NCBI GenBank assembly: GCA_021234155.1
Contig: JAJEKV010000011.1
Coordinates: 17,872,677 to 17,936,676 of the forward strand
Source of the DNA: Isoetes taiwanensis
Taxonomy: Eukaryota; Streptophyta; Lycopodiopsida; Isoetales; Isoetaceae
Length of the DNA: 64,000 nucleotides
Reading direction: 5' to 3'
Positions 23,967 to 34,436 of this stretch are shown piece by piece; position 1 is the first letter of the stretch; every line of letters starts with the position of its first letter. The notes beneath the pieces are model-generated. The model was not told the DNA's origin, searched no databases, and saw only the letters and a program-made list of their open reading frames with translations. The position numbers and the translations under genes were made by a program.

Positions 23967-25617
23967 GGCCCTGTTCGACCAGATTTTAGGCCCTACTTCA
24001 TCGGAATTTCTTCGCACCTTTACCTTGGTGGCAATGCAACTTCGAACTATCCCACATTTCAGGTTTTGAGTTTTCGATAATCCCACATTTCTGTTTTTTA
24101 GTTTCTTGAATCCTATATTTTGAAAGCAAACCTCATTTTCATTCAAACTCGATCTTAGAATTTGACTTTTTCGCCCTTAGCTGCAATATTTCAATGGATC
24201 CAGTAATTCTCGGCATGATTGCCATGCTTATGAGGGCCATTTTCCTTGGATTAGCTTTCCAAAGCTTTCGCCTTCATTTAATACAAGAAAGTGAACAAGA
24301 AGACTCGGTGGATTTTTTAGAACAGGATGGAGAGCTAGAAGACAACATAAATTACATGTTGATCTTCCACCTTGCTGTTGGTGCTTCTTTGAGATTAAAG
24401 AGGCCTCCCAGGAGATTTTGGATATGTTCGAGGCAGACAACACAATGGGACAACATTGATAATCATGCTTGGAAATGCCTTCCCTCATTTGAGGATGATA
24501 TGTGGCACCAGTTCTATCGGATGAAGAGGGCTGCATTCGAGACACTAGTTGGTCTCATTGTCCCTTACCTAGTCAGACCAGGAATCAAGGTTAGACCCCC
24601 TGTTGATCCCAGAAAAGTAGTGGCTATGTTACTTTATGTTTTAGCACATGGTGAGAAGCCCTTACATGTAGGTCAAAGATTTTATATAGGTAAAGCTACT
24701 GTACAGAAATACATGAAAAAAATAACTTTTGCTTTACAAGAGGTTCATTGCCTTACTAACAGGCCAAAGATTGTTAGATATAAACAAGGAATTTGAAGAT
24801 GCTACAGGTATACCTAATATCTTTGGAGCAGTAGATGGTTCTCATGTGTATTTGTACAGAAAACCATGGAGCAAGGACAAGGGTGATGATTATTACTCGA
24901 GGCACAAGAGGCATTCCTGCCTAATGCAAGGTGTAGTTACTCACTCAAGGTTGTTCATGAATATTTGTATGAACAGGACTAGTTCTGTTCATGATGCAAA
25001 TCAGTTCAGAAAGAGTTTGTTGTATAAGAGGCTAACTGCCAAATAAATATTCCAGGGTCTAACAGTTCAGATAAGTGGTAAAAAAATTAGTAAAGGGAAA
25101 ATGACAGATCAGGATATACTGTCACAATTCCACCAATGCTGCTCGAGGATTCAGCATATCCCAGTCGAAGATTCCTTCTCAAAGTATTTCCTGATGGCGA
25201 AGGTGCCTATGGCAGATTCAACAAGAGAATTTGCAGAGGTAGAGTGTATGTGGAAAATGGCTTTAGTATAGTCCAAGGAAAGCTCTGAAAGCATTGCCAA
25301 TTCATGTTGGTAGAGCAACAAAAATTATCCATGCATCATGTGTTTTGTGAAATTTCTGTATTATGCAGGAGCTTGAACTTGAATACTTACCAGTGCTTCC
25401 AGATGTGCCTGATAATAATTATTATGAGATTGAGGTAATGAACAAAAGAACCAAGAAAGAAGGGGATCAAATTAGGCATGTTATTTTCCAAAATTTGGAA
25501 TGTGTAAATCTCGATCGAATTGTTCTCATTCAATTGATGTTTTGTTGTTTTTCATACAGTAGTATGAGCAGCATATGTGAACAGATTCTGATCTCAAATA
25601 TCAATACAAAAGTTTAA
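23967..25617 (+). mobile_element. Decayed PIF/Harbinger DNA transposon
   Basis: The element is defined by its transposase remnants (24194-25617). A possible left end is ggccctgttcgacc at 23967, preceded by TTA; PIF/Harbinger elements duplicate a TTA/TWA target and often begin with GGSC-type sequence. I could not find the matching right terminal repeat. The right limit given is simply the end of recognisable coding. Foldback and minisatellite sequences follow at 25705-25838. Confidence 0.6.
24194..25617 (+). pseudogene. PIF/Harbinger-type DDE transposase, frameshifted
   Basis: A HARBI1-like nuclease that would cut and paste the element. The first block (24194-24793) has the N-terminal part, including FRMKRAAFETL-type and MLLYVLAHGEK-type segments and a helix-turn-helix-like GKATVQKYMKK. 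A second frame (from about 24757 to 25046) carries IPNIFGAVDGSHV, whose Asp (24834-24836) is the first catalytic residue. A third frame near 25140-25290 carries LLEDSAYPSRRFLL (second Asp, 25148-25150) and RVYVENGFS (Glu, 25253-25255). After an acceptor-like ttatgcag, the acidic C-terminal part ends in GDQIRHVIFQNL (from 25369). All three catalytic residues survive, but at least two frame changes and a stop separate them, so this copy should be inactive. Confidence 0.85.
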
Positions 25618-25704
25618 GACTGTCATTGATCAAAATACTATAGCAAAATACTGTAGTTCGCCTTATTCATTTGATTTTTGCTATTTTCATACAGTACTAC
25701 AAGG

Positions 25705-25760
25705 TTGCAAGGTTGGGTTTGCAAGGTTGAGTTTGCAAGATTGAATTTGCAAGATCGAGT
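25705..25760. repeat. Minisatellite, 14-bp unit
   Basis: About four successive units of the type gcaaggttgagttt with small changes (gcaaggttgggttt, gcaagattgaattt, gcaagatcgag). Confidence 0.7.
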
Positions 25761-25782
25761 GCAGTTGAATTGCAGCATGTTA

Positions 25783-25838
25783 CTATAGCAATTTTGGTCA
25801 ATGCACTATTCATTTGGCATTGACCAAAACGCTGTAGC
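25783..25838. repeat. 21-bp inverted repeat with a 12-bp loop
   Basis: ctatagcaattttggtcaatgc pairs with gcattgaccaaaacgctgtag with only a few mismatches, around the loop actattcatttg. A related word (atcaaaatactatagcaaaat) lies at about 25628. It could be a MITE core or subterminal repeat of the neighbouring Harbinger element. Confidence 0.6.
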
Positions 25839-25859
25839 ACAGTAAATACTATTATGATA

Positions 25860-26564
25860 ATACAAGACAGGCATGCGGCGGCGTTGCCGCCACATTAGTT
25901 AAATGATTTTAATAGATTAGGTTTCAATATTGTTATTGTTTAATGGGCTTACATTATTGTTCTGGAATAAAGCCCTTTAGGCCATCGGACCGGTCATACC
26001 CTTCCAGATCCATCGCAAAAGCTGCATATCCCATTTCTGTAATAAAAATTGCAGTTTTTCCACAACCAGTATAACATGCTATATATGGGCGTTTTAAACT
26101 AGCTTACTACTAGATATAAAAGCTCTTCGTAGCCCAGATGCAGAAGTATCGTTCTGAAAGCAGCCTGTAGCCAAGAGCCTTTCCATATTTGCTGGAATTG
26201 AGATCTAAATTTTGGAACATTTAAAATTGAGAGGTACACAATTGCTAGATGTTGGATTTAGACACGAATAAACAGTCATAATGTGTGCAAGAAAGCTCGT
26301 GACTGGACAACAGATAAAAAATGGAAAAAATGTTTGTTCAAATATGGAACTTTGGCAGAAATGCATCATGTGATCCTACTAATCAAGTCGAGATAAGAAA
26401 TCATCAAATGTGCCAAAATCAAATTTCTAGGAAAAACCAATATAAGAAGAGGCCACTAATATTTTCTCCAGTTCTAGCTGAAGCCGGCATAACATGTGCA
26501 ACAAAAATTGGAAATCAATAGACTAACTACTCCAGGATCATGTTTAAGCATAAAAGAAATTGTT
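25860..26564. other. No gene recognised
   Basis: AT-rich DNA with no supported coding region or repeat on either strand. Confidence 0.45.
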
Positions 26565-26678
26565 TTAATTGTCCTGCAACCCTTTCTTGTTCCACTTGTT
26601 CATGGCAGCAACCTCTACATAATGGCCTGCATCTGGAGCTTGCTTTTGCAACTTCATCCTTTCATCATTGCTGTAGTT
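26565..26678 (-). pseudogene. Terminal exon-like segment, family not recognised
   Basis: On the minus strand a pyrimidine-rich acceptor (tattttacacgtttcag) is followed in phase 0 by 37 codons beginning NYSNDERMKLQKQAPDAGHY and ending KKGLQDN at a stop. The hydrophilic, ordered composition and the strong acceptor suggest a true 3'-terminal exon. A further exon-like stretch with the word NMYTGQAYSND lies upstream on the same strand near 27117-27196, but I could not join them. The parent gene is unknown to me, and an intact gene with distant exons cannot be excluded. Confidence 0.35.
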
Positions 26679-27634
26679 CTGAAACGTGTAAAATACAACC
26701 ATGTAAAAAGCTTCGTTAAACCATATAGGGGGTAGAAGTTCACAATCGGTGCCCATGTGCTGTTATTACAGTCAGATTCATATGAAGCAGTCCTTCCTCA
26801 CCAAAGACGGAATTAGCTAGCCAAGTTCAAATACTTTGTATATGTCATCAACTACTGACCAGACATTTCCAGGAGATGCGTACATGCCCATAGCAAATAT
26901 AACGTACCTTTCAAGGTCATGACTGCATTATAACACATCTTTGGTATCTATCTTTGGTATCAATACAGAAATTGTCCCTGGGAAATACTGGCCTCAAAAT
27001 CCGCATGTCCTTGAGTCAATATTTGGCAGTGAGGAGCCTGCAAACAGGCTATCAAAATTTCACATGCTTTGAAGCTAAAGGAAGAGTACAAAGGGAAAAT
27101 ACTTATGGTAAAAATAGGTTTCCAGATCCTGTCATTCGAGTAAGCCTGACCAGTGTACATGTTTGGCGCTTGTATTTGTTTATTTCTACCAGGCAAAAAA
27201 TGTTCTGGTGGTCCATGCCAGCTCCATTTAAGGTTTGCTGACTGTGGACTAGGGCCTGGTTTACCTGCATTTGATTAATATGCTTCATTGTCATGTACCT
27301 TAATTGAAGCATTATGCACCATTTGAGAGACTCCAATATTTAGTTACATAGCACCATTCTTTCTGCATGCAACCATGGCGGATTATTGGATGATGGACTT
27401 CACTTTTTTCTCTATGAATAAAGAGTTTGAATGCATTAGCTTCAGATTATCTGCTAGTAAATTGCCTCTGATGAAGGGACCTACAGAACATTCCACCTAA
27501 CCTAGCCTCCATACTGGATGACAGGCCAGTAATTACTCCTGCTTCTTTATCACTTTCTTTAAGCAACTTATTTATCTGTAAGAGGCAGATGTAGCTAGTT
27601 TGACAATTTTAAAACTTCCTAGTGACCAACATAC
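26679..27634. other. Weak minus-strand exon traces only
   Basis: Apart from a minus-strand open stretch near 27117-27196 (PGRNKQIQAPNMYTGQAY), nothing supported is seen here. Confidence 0.35.
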
Positions 27635-27725
27635 CTGTCTACCCCAAATGCGGATACAAAATCCTCTCCAGTACTGATAATGGTCTTATTCAATGGTCCC
27701 CAGATAACTCTGTTAATTCTCCCTA
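27635..27725 (-). pseudogene. eIF3 subunit i (WD40) exon relic, frameshifted
   Basis: The minus strand reads GRINRVIWGPLNKTIISTGED after an acceptor (attgaaccag) and then, one base out of frame, CIRIWGRQ before a donor (acag/gtatgt). This corresponds to the characteristic WD40 segment of translation initiation factor 3 subunit i (RINRAVWGPLN and the following GGED-x-x-IRIWD). The single-base deletion between GED and CIRIW breaks the frame, and the expected neighbouring exons were not found upstream or downstream, so I call it a relic of a gene copy. The factor normally helps assemble the 43S preinitiation complex. Identification rests on a short motif. Confidence 0.6.
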
Positions 27726-27735
27726 CTGGTTCAAT

Positions 27736-29340
27736 TATGTAAAGTATGTCCCCACCAAATTGCGCATTCGTTTTACATGCTTTATGGTATTAGTTGCAGA
27801 GATTAAAACATGCTTCAATATTTATGTCCACAAATCTGTTAAATTCCGTTCATTTCTTGTTTGAATTGGCTTCAAATACAACTAAAGACATTCGCAGATG
27901 GGTTTTCATTTTTGTGCTAAATCCGGTCTCAGATCTCTGTTTATCTAAAATGGAACCAGCCCAAGAGAAAAAATGCGGTCTGAACTTTGCCTTTACCTGG
28001 AATTACGTCTCCCTTCCTAAATTCGTCACTCTGCCTCTCTAGGTAGATATATAGGTCATTTACTCCTGTGCATCTGCACACACCAAATAAGAAGGAAAAC
28101 GTATTCCGCTTAGGTCCTGCCCGGAATCACTGCTTAGGGTCTTTCTGCTGTCGTGCATCCCGACCATGCTTCTGTCCGCCCCTTCCATTCAGCACTCCCA
28201 AAGCCACTTGGATTCTTTCCATACGTCCACCTCACATTTTTCTAAGCCACGTCACACTCCACATGCATTTTTTTCCTCAAGCCACGTCACAGTTTTCCCA
28301 CTGCTAACATATTTTTATTATGATAGAGATATCGCGAATTCATATTTCTGGCAGTAATGACAAATTTGCATTTGCAACTGATGAACTTAACATATATTTG
28401 CATCAACGGATATACTTGCATGGAACACTTATATGAATACTTGCATAGAACACTTTGCATTGAATACTTCTATTTGCAATTGAACACTTGGATCAACAAA
28501 AAATTTGCATTGAACACATATAAAAGAATGTTAATACATGAACATTGTAATGAAACCACACCAAACTAAAGTTTGCATCTCATTTAATCGATTTTCCACA
28601 AGAATCTTCAAATTTGTACTTTCAGCCTGTTTACAAACACAGATACAACCAAAAAATACTAGTTAAGGAAAAACTATTATCTCAAAAAAAAAAAAAAAAA
28701 AAAACTGTGTAAAAAAAGCTCACTTGCCATTTATATAAATACAGTAATTACAAAAGTTAAGCTCTAAGAGGCTCTGTTTTAGAACATTAAAAAAAAAAAC
28801 ATAAAGATTTATATCAAGATGCATTCAAAAGGGACTGTAAGTCCTTATAAGCCAAGATATGTAAAAAGCAAAAAGGTTTAGCTTTTTTTATTCTTCCAAA
28901 AGAACTCGCATGCAGTGGTTGGGGTCCTCAATTTTAATATGCCCCAAAAATCTCCTTTGTTTCACGAAAACTACTTCAGCATGCACCCTCTAGCGCAGTT
29001 GAGCACCCTCGGCCCAAGCAAAAATCTAGGGTTCGATAAAAGCCCCCATGGCAAAGTATCCCATCACAACCCTTTGGGATATAGTTAATCCTGACCTAGT
29101 AGTTATTTGACCAAGTCAAAGTTCTTAGATTCTCATGAAACTTGGCGACCAATTAGATATTCAAGTATTCTATCATGTGGCCAAATTTCAGCCACTAAGT
29201 CTTGGGTTGTTAGGTGCAAACCTAGAGCAGGTCTGCACAGAAAAATTCTGATATAGAGAATTTTGGAGTGATTAACACCTTACATTTTAGTAAATTTAGG
29301 CCAGCAAGCATATGTAATGATGCGTAAAAGAGTTAATGTA
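27736..29340. other. No gene recognised; low-complexity tracts
   Basis: AT-rich DNA including a run of A at 28684-28704 and a tgcat/ttgcat-rich stretch at 28360-28520. The left long terminal repeat of the downstream Ty3 element should lie near its right end, but I could not delimit it by eye. Confidence 0.45.
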
Positions 29341-29397
29341 TAAGAATTTGGACTGAAGAAAGCAGAAAACGAGAAGAAATTAAACTCAAGCAAGAGC

Positions 29398-30230
29398 TTG
29401 AGAGAGCAGAAAGACGAAAAGAGAGAGCTTCAAAAATTAGCTTTAGAAAGACCATCTAAAACATTGTCTGACATTCAAGGCATATTTTTAATGGGAACCA
29501 AACTTACATCAAAACCTTATATTGATTATCCGAAGTACAGACCTGGTAAAGTATCTGAGGCTCAAGCCAAAACGCATGTTTGCCAATTTGAGAAAATTAG
29601 TGTCCTTAATGGATAAGACTCTCACGACCAAGGGATAAGTCTTTTCTCTACCACTTTGGAGGATAAACCTGCTGATTGAATCAAGAATTTATTACAAATC
29701 AGCAATTTATTACTTCTTTGAGTTTATTCCAAACTACTATAACTGACAAAGAACTTAGGGATGAACTTCGTTGTATCCAAAACAGACCCAATGAGCATCC
29801 AAGACATTTTTCCATGAGAGTTTTAGAGTTGGTCAACCAAATGGATCCAAAGCCACGAACAAGTGATATAGTTGCATGGTTTGTAGAAGAATTTCCCTTG
29901 CGCATAAGGCAGCAAGAGAAATCCTTCTACAAATATAAATACCTTGGAAAAGGGAGTTACAAGGGCTATAGTGGTTATTGGCATTTTTGGCTCAGAGAAG
30001 GATAAGTAAAAATCTGAATTAGATTCGTTGGTACAAAAGAAAGTATTCAAGAGGTTAAAGGAGTAAAAGATATGCAAAGCAAGCTCCAAGCCATAGAAGA
30101 AAATATGAAGATTTCATTGGGTCAACAAAAAAGAAGTTATGTGTGGTGTCCGAGATGTTCAAAACCTGGACATTATGCCAATGAGTGCCGTACAAACCTG
30201 GATAAAGGGTAATGTCATATATGAGCAATC
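29398..30230 (+). pseudogene. Ty3-type gag (capsid and zinc knuckle), broken
   Basis: Broken gag reading with a capsid-like segment (ELRCIQNRPNEHPRHFSMRV, about 29780-29840) typical of plant Ty3 gag. Near the end (30141-30185) is a zinc knuckle CPRCSKPGHYANEC, an intact C-x2-C-x4-H-x4-C. The protein would form the virus-like particle and bind element RNA. A stop at about 29614, a frame change before 29676 and further stops after 30005 inactivate it. Confidence 0.8.
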
Positions 30231-30689
30231 ACAATACAAAAGATTTTTTATTCAATGCAAGGAACAAGGGTAAAAGTATGGCAGAAATATTTATTGTTTC
30301 TCCACAAGGACGGGTTAAAAAAGATGAAAGGATAGTTGAATGCCGGAATTGTGGGGAATGGGTTTCAAAGATTCTAACTTTAGAGAGAGTAGTTTTGGAA
30401 CTAAGGCTCAAGATGATTATGTTGAGGATGTCAATGCTGTTACTAGGCAAAGAGCTAGACAACAAGGAATCCAAATCCCTAAAATTAGGTCTTCGTTATC
30501 TAATAAGAAAGAACAAAGATACCCAGACATTCAGCAAGAGCAAGAAATTTATGACAATGTGAAGGATTAGATTGAAAATATACAAAATAGTGGCATAGAA
30601 AATAGCATGCATGAAACTAATGATAATTCCATAAATGACATGGAAAGAATTAAGAAACAAGTACATGGATTAATGATTCCTACACCTCT

Positions 30690-31567
30690 TAAGGTGGCCA
30701 CTAAGTACTTCCCTTGGAATGAAAGCAATTGAGGCTATCTCTGAGCATGTACCAGAAGAAGTCATAAAGTTGAACCAAGCAATTCAAGATACTATAGTTT
30801 CTATACCATTAATTATGCTTGGAAGACATGTGCCTAATTTAGATATACCCAATGAGTTGTTGCATTTAAAGATCTAGTTTCAACACATAAGACTGAGCCA
30901 ACCAATAAGCAAAATCCGATGGTTACAGTGGCAATTATGGGAATGCAAATCTCAAGGGTACCTTTGGATGGAGGTGCCGGTGTCAACATAATGAGAAATG
31001 ATTTAAGAAAGAAGCTAAAGTCAATTACATAAAGCTCCATTTGATGTTGAGATGGCAGATCATAGAAAGATTGTACCCTTAAGCATATTCAAGGACACAT
31101 CCTTCTTCTTTGGTGATCTTCAGTCTGAACATGACTTTGCGGTCTTGGAAACACAACCTCATGCCATGGATTACCAATTATTACTAGGTAGATCTTGGTT
31201 AAGGGCTGCTAAAGTAGTACATGACTGGTCTAGTAACATCATTACATTAACCAAACAAGGAAAGTTGGCAAAAATTAATTTCTTGGCAGGTTTAACCACT
31301 ATATTGGGGGATGAAATGTCCTTTTCTGATAGTGAGGAAGAAGAGGGCATCTATTATAAGGAAGATGAGGATGAGATTTTTTTTAACATTACTGAATTTG
31401 AAGAATATTCCTCTGAATCAGAAACTTGTTTCATGTTTGAACAAGTACATGATGGCCTGACAATCTCCCCAGAGGTAGATTCACGAGAGTTTAATGAGCA
31501 AAATATTTCTGAAATACCAAATAAAGAAGACAATTTTAATACGGAAGGTTGGAAGAAGAGCCCCTAA
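30690..31567 (+). pseudogene. Ty3-type aspartic protease region, broken
   Basis: The reading ISRVPLDGGAGVNIM (about 30951-30995) holds the D-x-G-A active-site type motif of retrotransposon proteases. The downstream flap-like and second-half motif LLLGRSWLRAAKVVHDWSS (from about 31180) is also typical. The two halves are separated by a frame break near 31030. The acidic tail (about 31320-31560) leads into the reverse transcriptase. Confidence 0.8.
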
Positions 31568-31788
31568 CAGATTTACTTACATGTTATCTGGTGGAATAGG
31601 TAACAGATTATCCCGCTAAATTTACTGAAGTACACCAAGACAACATGCTTTTACAGCCGCAACCAGCTTACACATTACAATGGAATAACTTAATTCCTTA
31701 CTTAGGCACTCCAAAAGTACAAGGGATTAATCTAGGAATGTAAGAACAAAAGAAGTTAATTAGAGTTGGTGCGCATCTACCGCCAACT

Positions 31789-32721
31789 TTGCTTAAAGAG
31801 GCTACACATCTCTTACAGGAATATAGAGATGTTTTTGCATGGAGTTACCATGATTTGCGTGATGTATATCCCCAAGTCTGCCAAATGCGTATTCCATTAA
31901 TGGCTAATGCTAAACCAATTTATCAACGGGCTTATCTTATGAATCCGAATTATGCTCTCAGTATCAAAACTGAAATTGATAATCTTTTGGAAGTGGGTTT
32001 TATTTATGAGGTTGAAATAAGCGCGTGGACGTCCCTTATTGTCATTGTTAAAAAAAAGAATGGAATTTTGCGCGTATGCGTGGATTTCAGAAGACTTAAT
32101 GCAGTCACCGAAAAGGACCACTTTACCATTCACAGACCAAGTTTTGGAGAATGTAGTTGGGAATGAATTTTTTCATTCTTAGATGGTTTGATGGATACAA
32201 CGAAGTACGTATTCACCCAGAGGATCAGTTCAAAACCACGTTTATCACCAATTTGGCACTTATGCATATCATGTGATGCCCTTTGGGCTTAGCAATGCAC
32301 CTTCCATATTTCAATGAGTAATGTTGAAAATCTTCAAGCGTTATATTGGGAATTTCATGGGGATATTCTTTGACGATTTCACAGTTTATAATGACTGGGG
32401 TGACCATTTAACCAAGATTCGAAAATGTTTTGAAAGATGTAGGCAGTATGGAGTATCTTTAAATCCTGATAAGTGTGCTTTCCTTATTGGACATGGTATT
32501 TTACTTGGTTATATTGTATGCAAGGAAGGATTACTTACAGACCCGGACAAAATAAAATTATTTTGGAGATACCACCACCAAGTAATATTGCCCAATTAAA
32601 GAGATTCTTGGGCAAGATCAATTATTACAGAAAGTTTGGAGAAAATATTACAAGTATTGCATCTCCATTGAATAAGCTTAAAGATGTAAAAATGGAATTT
32701 AAATGGACATCAGAATGTTAA
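31789..32721 (+). pseudogene. Ty3-type reverse transcriptase, broken
   Basis: Recognisable blocks: EYRDVFAWSYHDLRD (entry), the first catalytic segment with VKKKNG and VCVDFRRLNAVT, the HVMPFGLSNAPSIFQ block near 32270-32315, and FFDDFTVY with the two catalytic Asp codons at 32372-32377. The thumb-like LKRFLGKINYYRKF follows near 32600. Frame changes occur near 32160, 32316 and 32560. The enzyme would copy element RNA to DNA in the particle. Confidence 0.9.
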
Positions 32722-32742
32722 GATACTTTCCAAAAGCTGAAA

Positions 32743-33246
32743 ATGATTTTAGCGGAAATGCCTATCCTAGTTATGCATGTACGGGATAAAGAGTTTCACA
32801 TCCAGAGGGATGCATCTAAAACAGTTGTAGGTGTTGTGCTAGCACAGCAACAAGACGGCTCCAGAGATCAACCTATTCACTATGCTAGCAAGCATCTCAA
32901 TCAAGTGGAAAAGAATTATTCCACAACGGAAAGGGAAGCACTTGCTACGGTATATGCTGTGCAAAAGTTTCGTCACTACTTGCTTGAAAATATGTTCATC
33001 TTCTATGTTGACCATCAAGCCTTACTATACTTGATCAACAAACCATGTGCAACTGGACGGATAATTGGCTACTTATATTGCAAGAATTTTAACTTTAAGA
33101 TAGTTCTTAAGCCAGGTTCTGCTCACACCATTCTTTACCATTTGTCTAGATTGCCAAATGGAGAGGAACGGAGTGGGATTCACGATGATTTACCAGATGC
33201 CAAATTATTCCAAGTTAATGCATCCCTGGTATGCAGAAATTGCTGA
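32743..33246 (+). pseudogene. Ty3-type RNase H
   Basis: An open block of 167 codons with the RNase H residues of retrotransposons: Asp in QRDASKTVVG, Glu in TEREALATV, Asp in FYVDHQAL. It is followed by the tether DHLSR-like segment (TILYHLSRLPNGE), which links to the integrase zinc domain. It is one of the best preserved parts of the element. Confidence 0.9.
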
Positions 33247-34436
33247 ACATCTTACAAGTGGAAAATTTCTCCAACAAATGAATGTTGTTCAAAGACGTGA
33301 TTTCTTATGAAAAGTTCAACTATATATGCTGATTACAAGACAATTATATAAAAGGGGCAAAGATCATGTGTTATGTAGCTGTATCTTACCTCATGAAACC
33401 CAAGATATTGTATATGAAGCACATGAAGGGGTGGGAGGTGGCCATTTCTCCATTGATCTAACAGCATGAAAGGATCTATAATCTGGTTTTTAGTGGCCCA
33501 CACTATTTAAAGATGTTTATCTCTTCGCCAAGACTTGTGATATTTGCCAAAGAATTGGTAAGCCATCTCAAGGAGGTTAATATGCCTCTAAATCCAATTA
33601 TGCCTCTCGGACTTTGAAAAATGGGAAATGGATTTTGTAGGTCCAATTTTCCCACCCGCAGCTCGAACACTAGCACAGTACATTCTTGTTCTAACAGACT
33701 ATCATGCGAAATGGGCTAACGCCATTAAAAGATAACACGGGCCGAAGCATAGCTAAGAATTGGTGTCAGACTGTAGTGGACATTTTATTAATGAGACTGT
33801 GGAAATACTTACTAGACATTTTCTCATCATGCATAGAAAATATACGCCATACTATCCCCGTGCAAATGGCCAAGCAGAATCCACGAATAAGGTTCTTATT
33901 ACAATCCTACAGATTGGGAAGCTAAGCTTCTAGCAGTTCTATGGGCACCTATAAGTCTGTTACAGGCCGCATACCATTCCATCTTGCATATGGTATAGAG
34001 GCAATGATGCCTTTCGAATTTATATCACCTTCTTTACGAGTTGCTATTCATCACAAACTAGGTGATGTAGAATCTCTACAAAATAGATTACAAAAGCTGG
34101 AAGCCTTGGACGAAGACCGACAAAGATCAATTTGATCACAATAGGTTGCAAAACGTCGGAGAAAGCTTGGGAAGATCGAAGACAAAAACTGAAAAAGGTT
34201 GAAGAGGGTCAAAAGGTCCTACTTTATGACTATCCTGGAAAAGTTAAAGATTAGATGGCTAGGCCCATTTATAGTGCACAAGCAAAATTCAAATGGTTCT
34301 ATTCAATTAATGAATTTAAAAGGTGATTTGTTCCCTACATTGTTGAATGGCTCTAAACTCAAACGATACGAGGAACGACTAGTTGAGAGACATGGTGAAG
34401 AGGCTCATATGGTTCTGCCTATGGAAAGATCTCCTA
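33247..34436 (+). pseudogene. Ty3-type integrase, broken
   Basis: An HHCC-type zinc domain is recognisable (AHEGVGGGHFSID near 33420, CDICQRIGKPSQGG near 33537). The catalytic core has Asp in WEMDFVGP (about 33630), Asp in SDCSGHFINE (about 33770) and Glu in GQAESTNKVL (about 33865). The C-terminal domain has KIRWLGPFIV (about 34246) and a GD-like DLFPTLLNGSKLKRYEE. Several frame changes and stops make it non-functional. No chromodomain follows. Confidence 0.85.
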
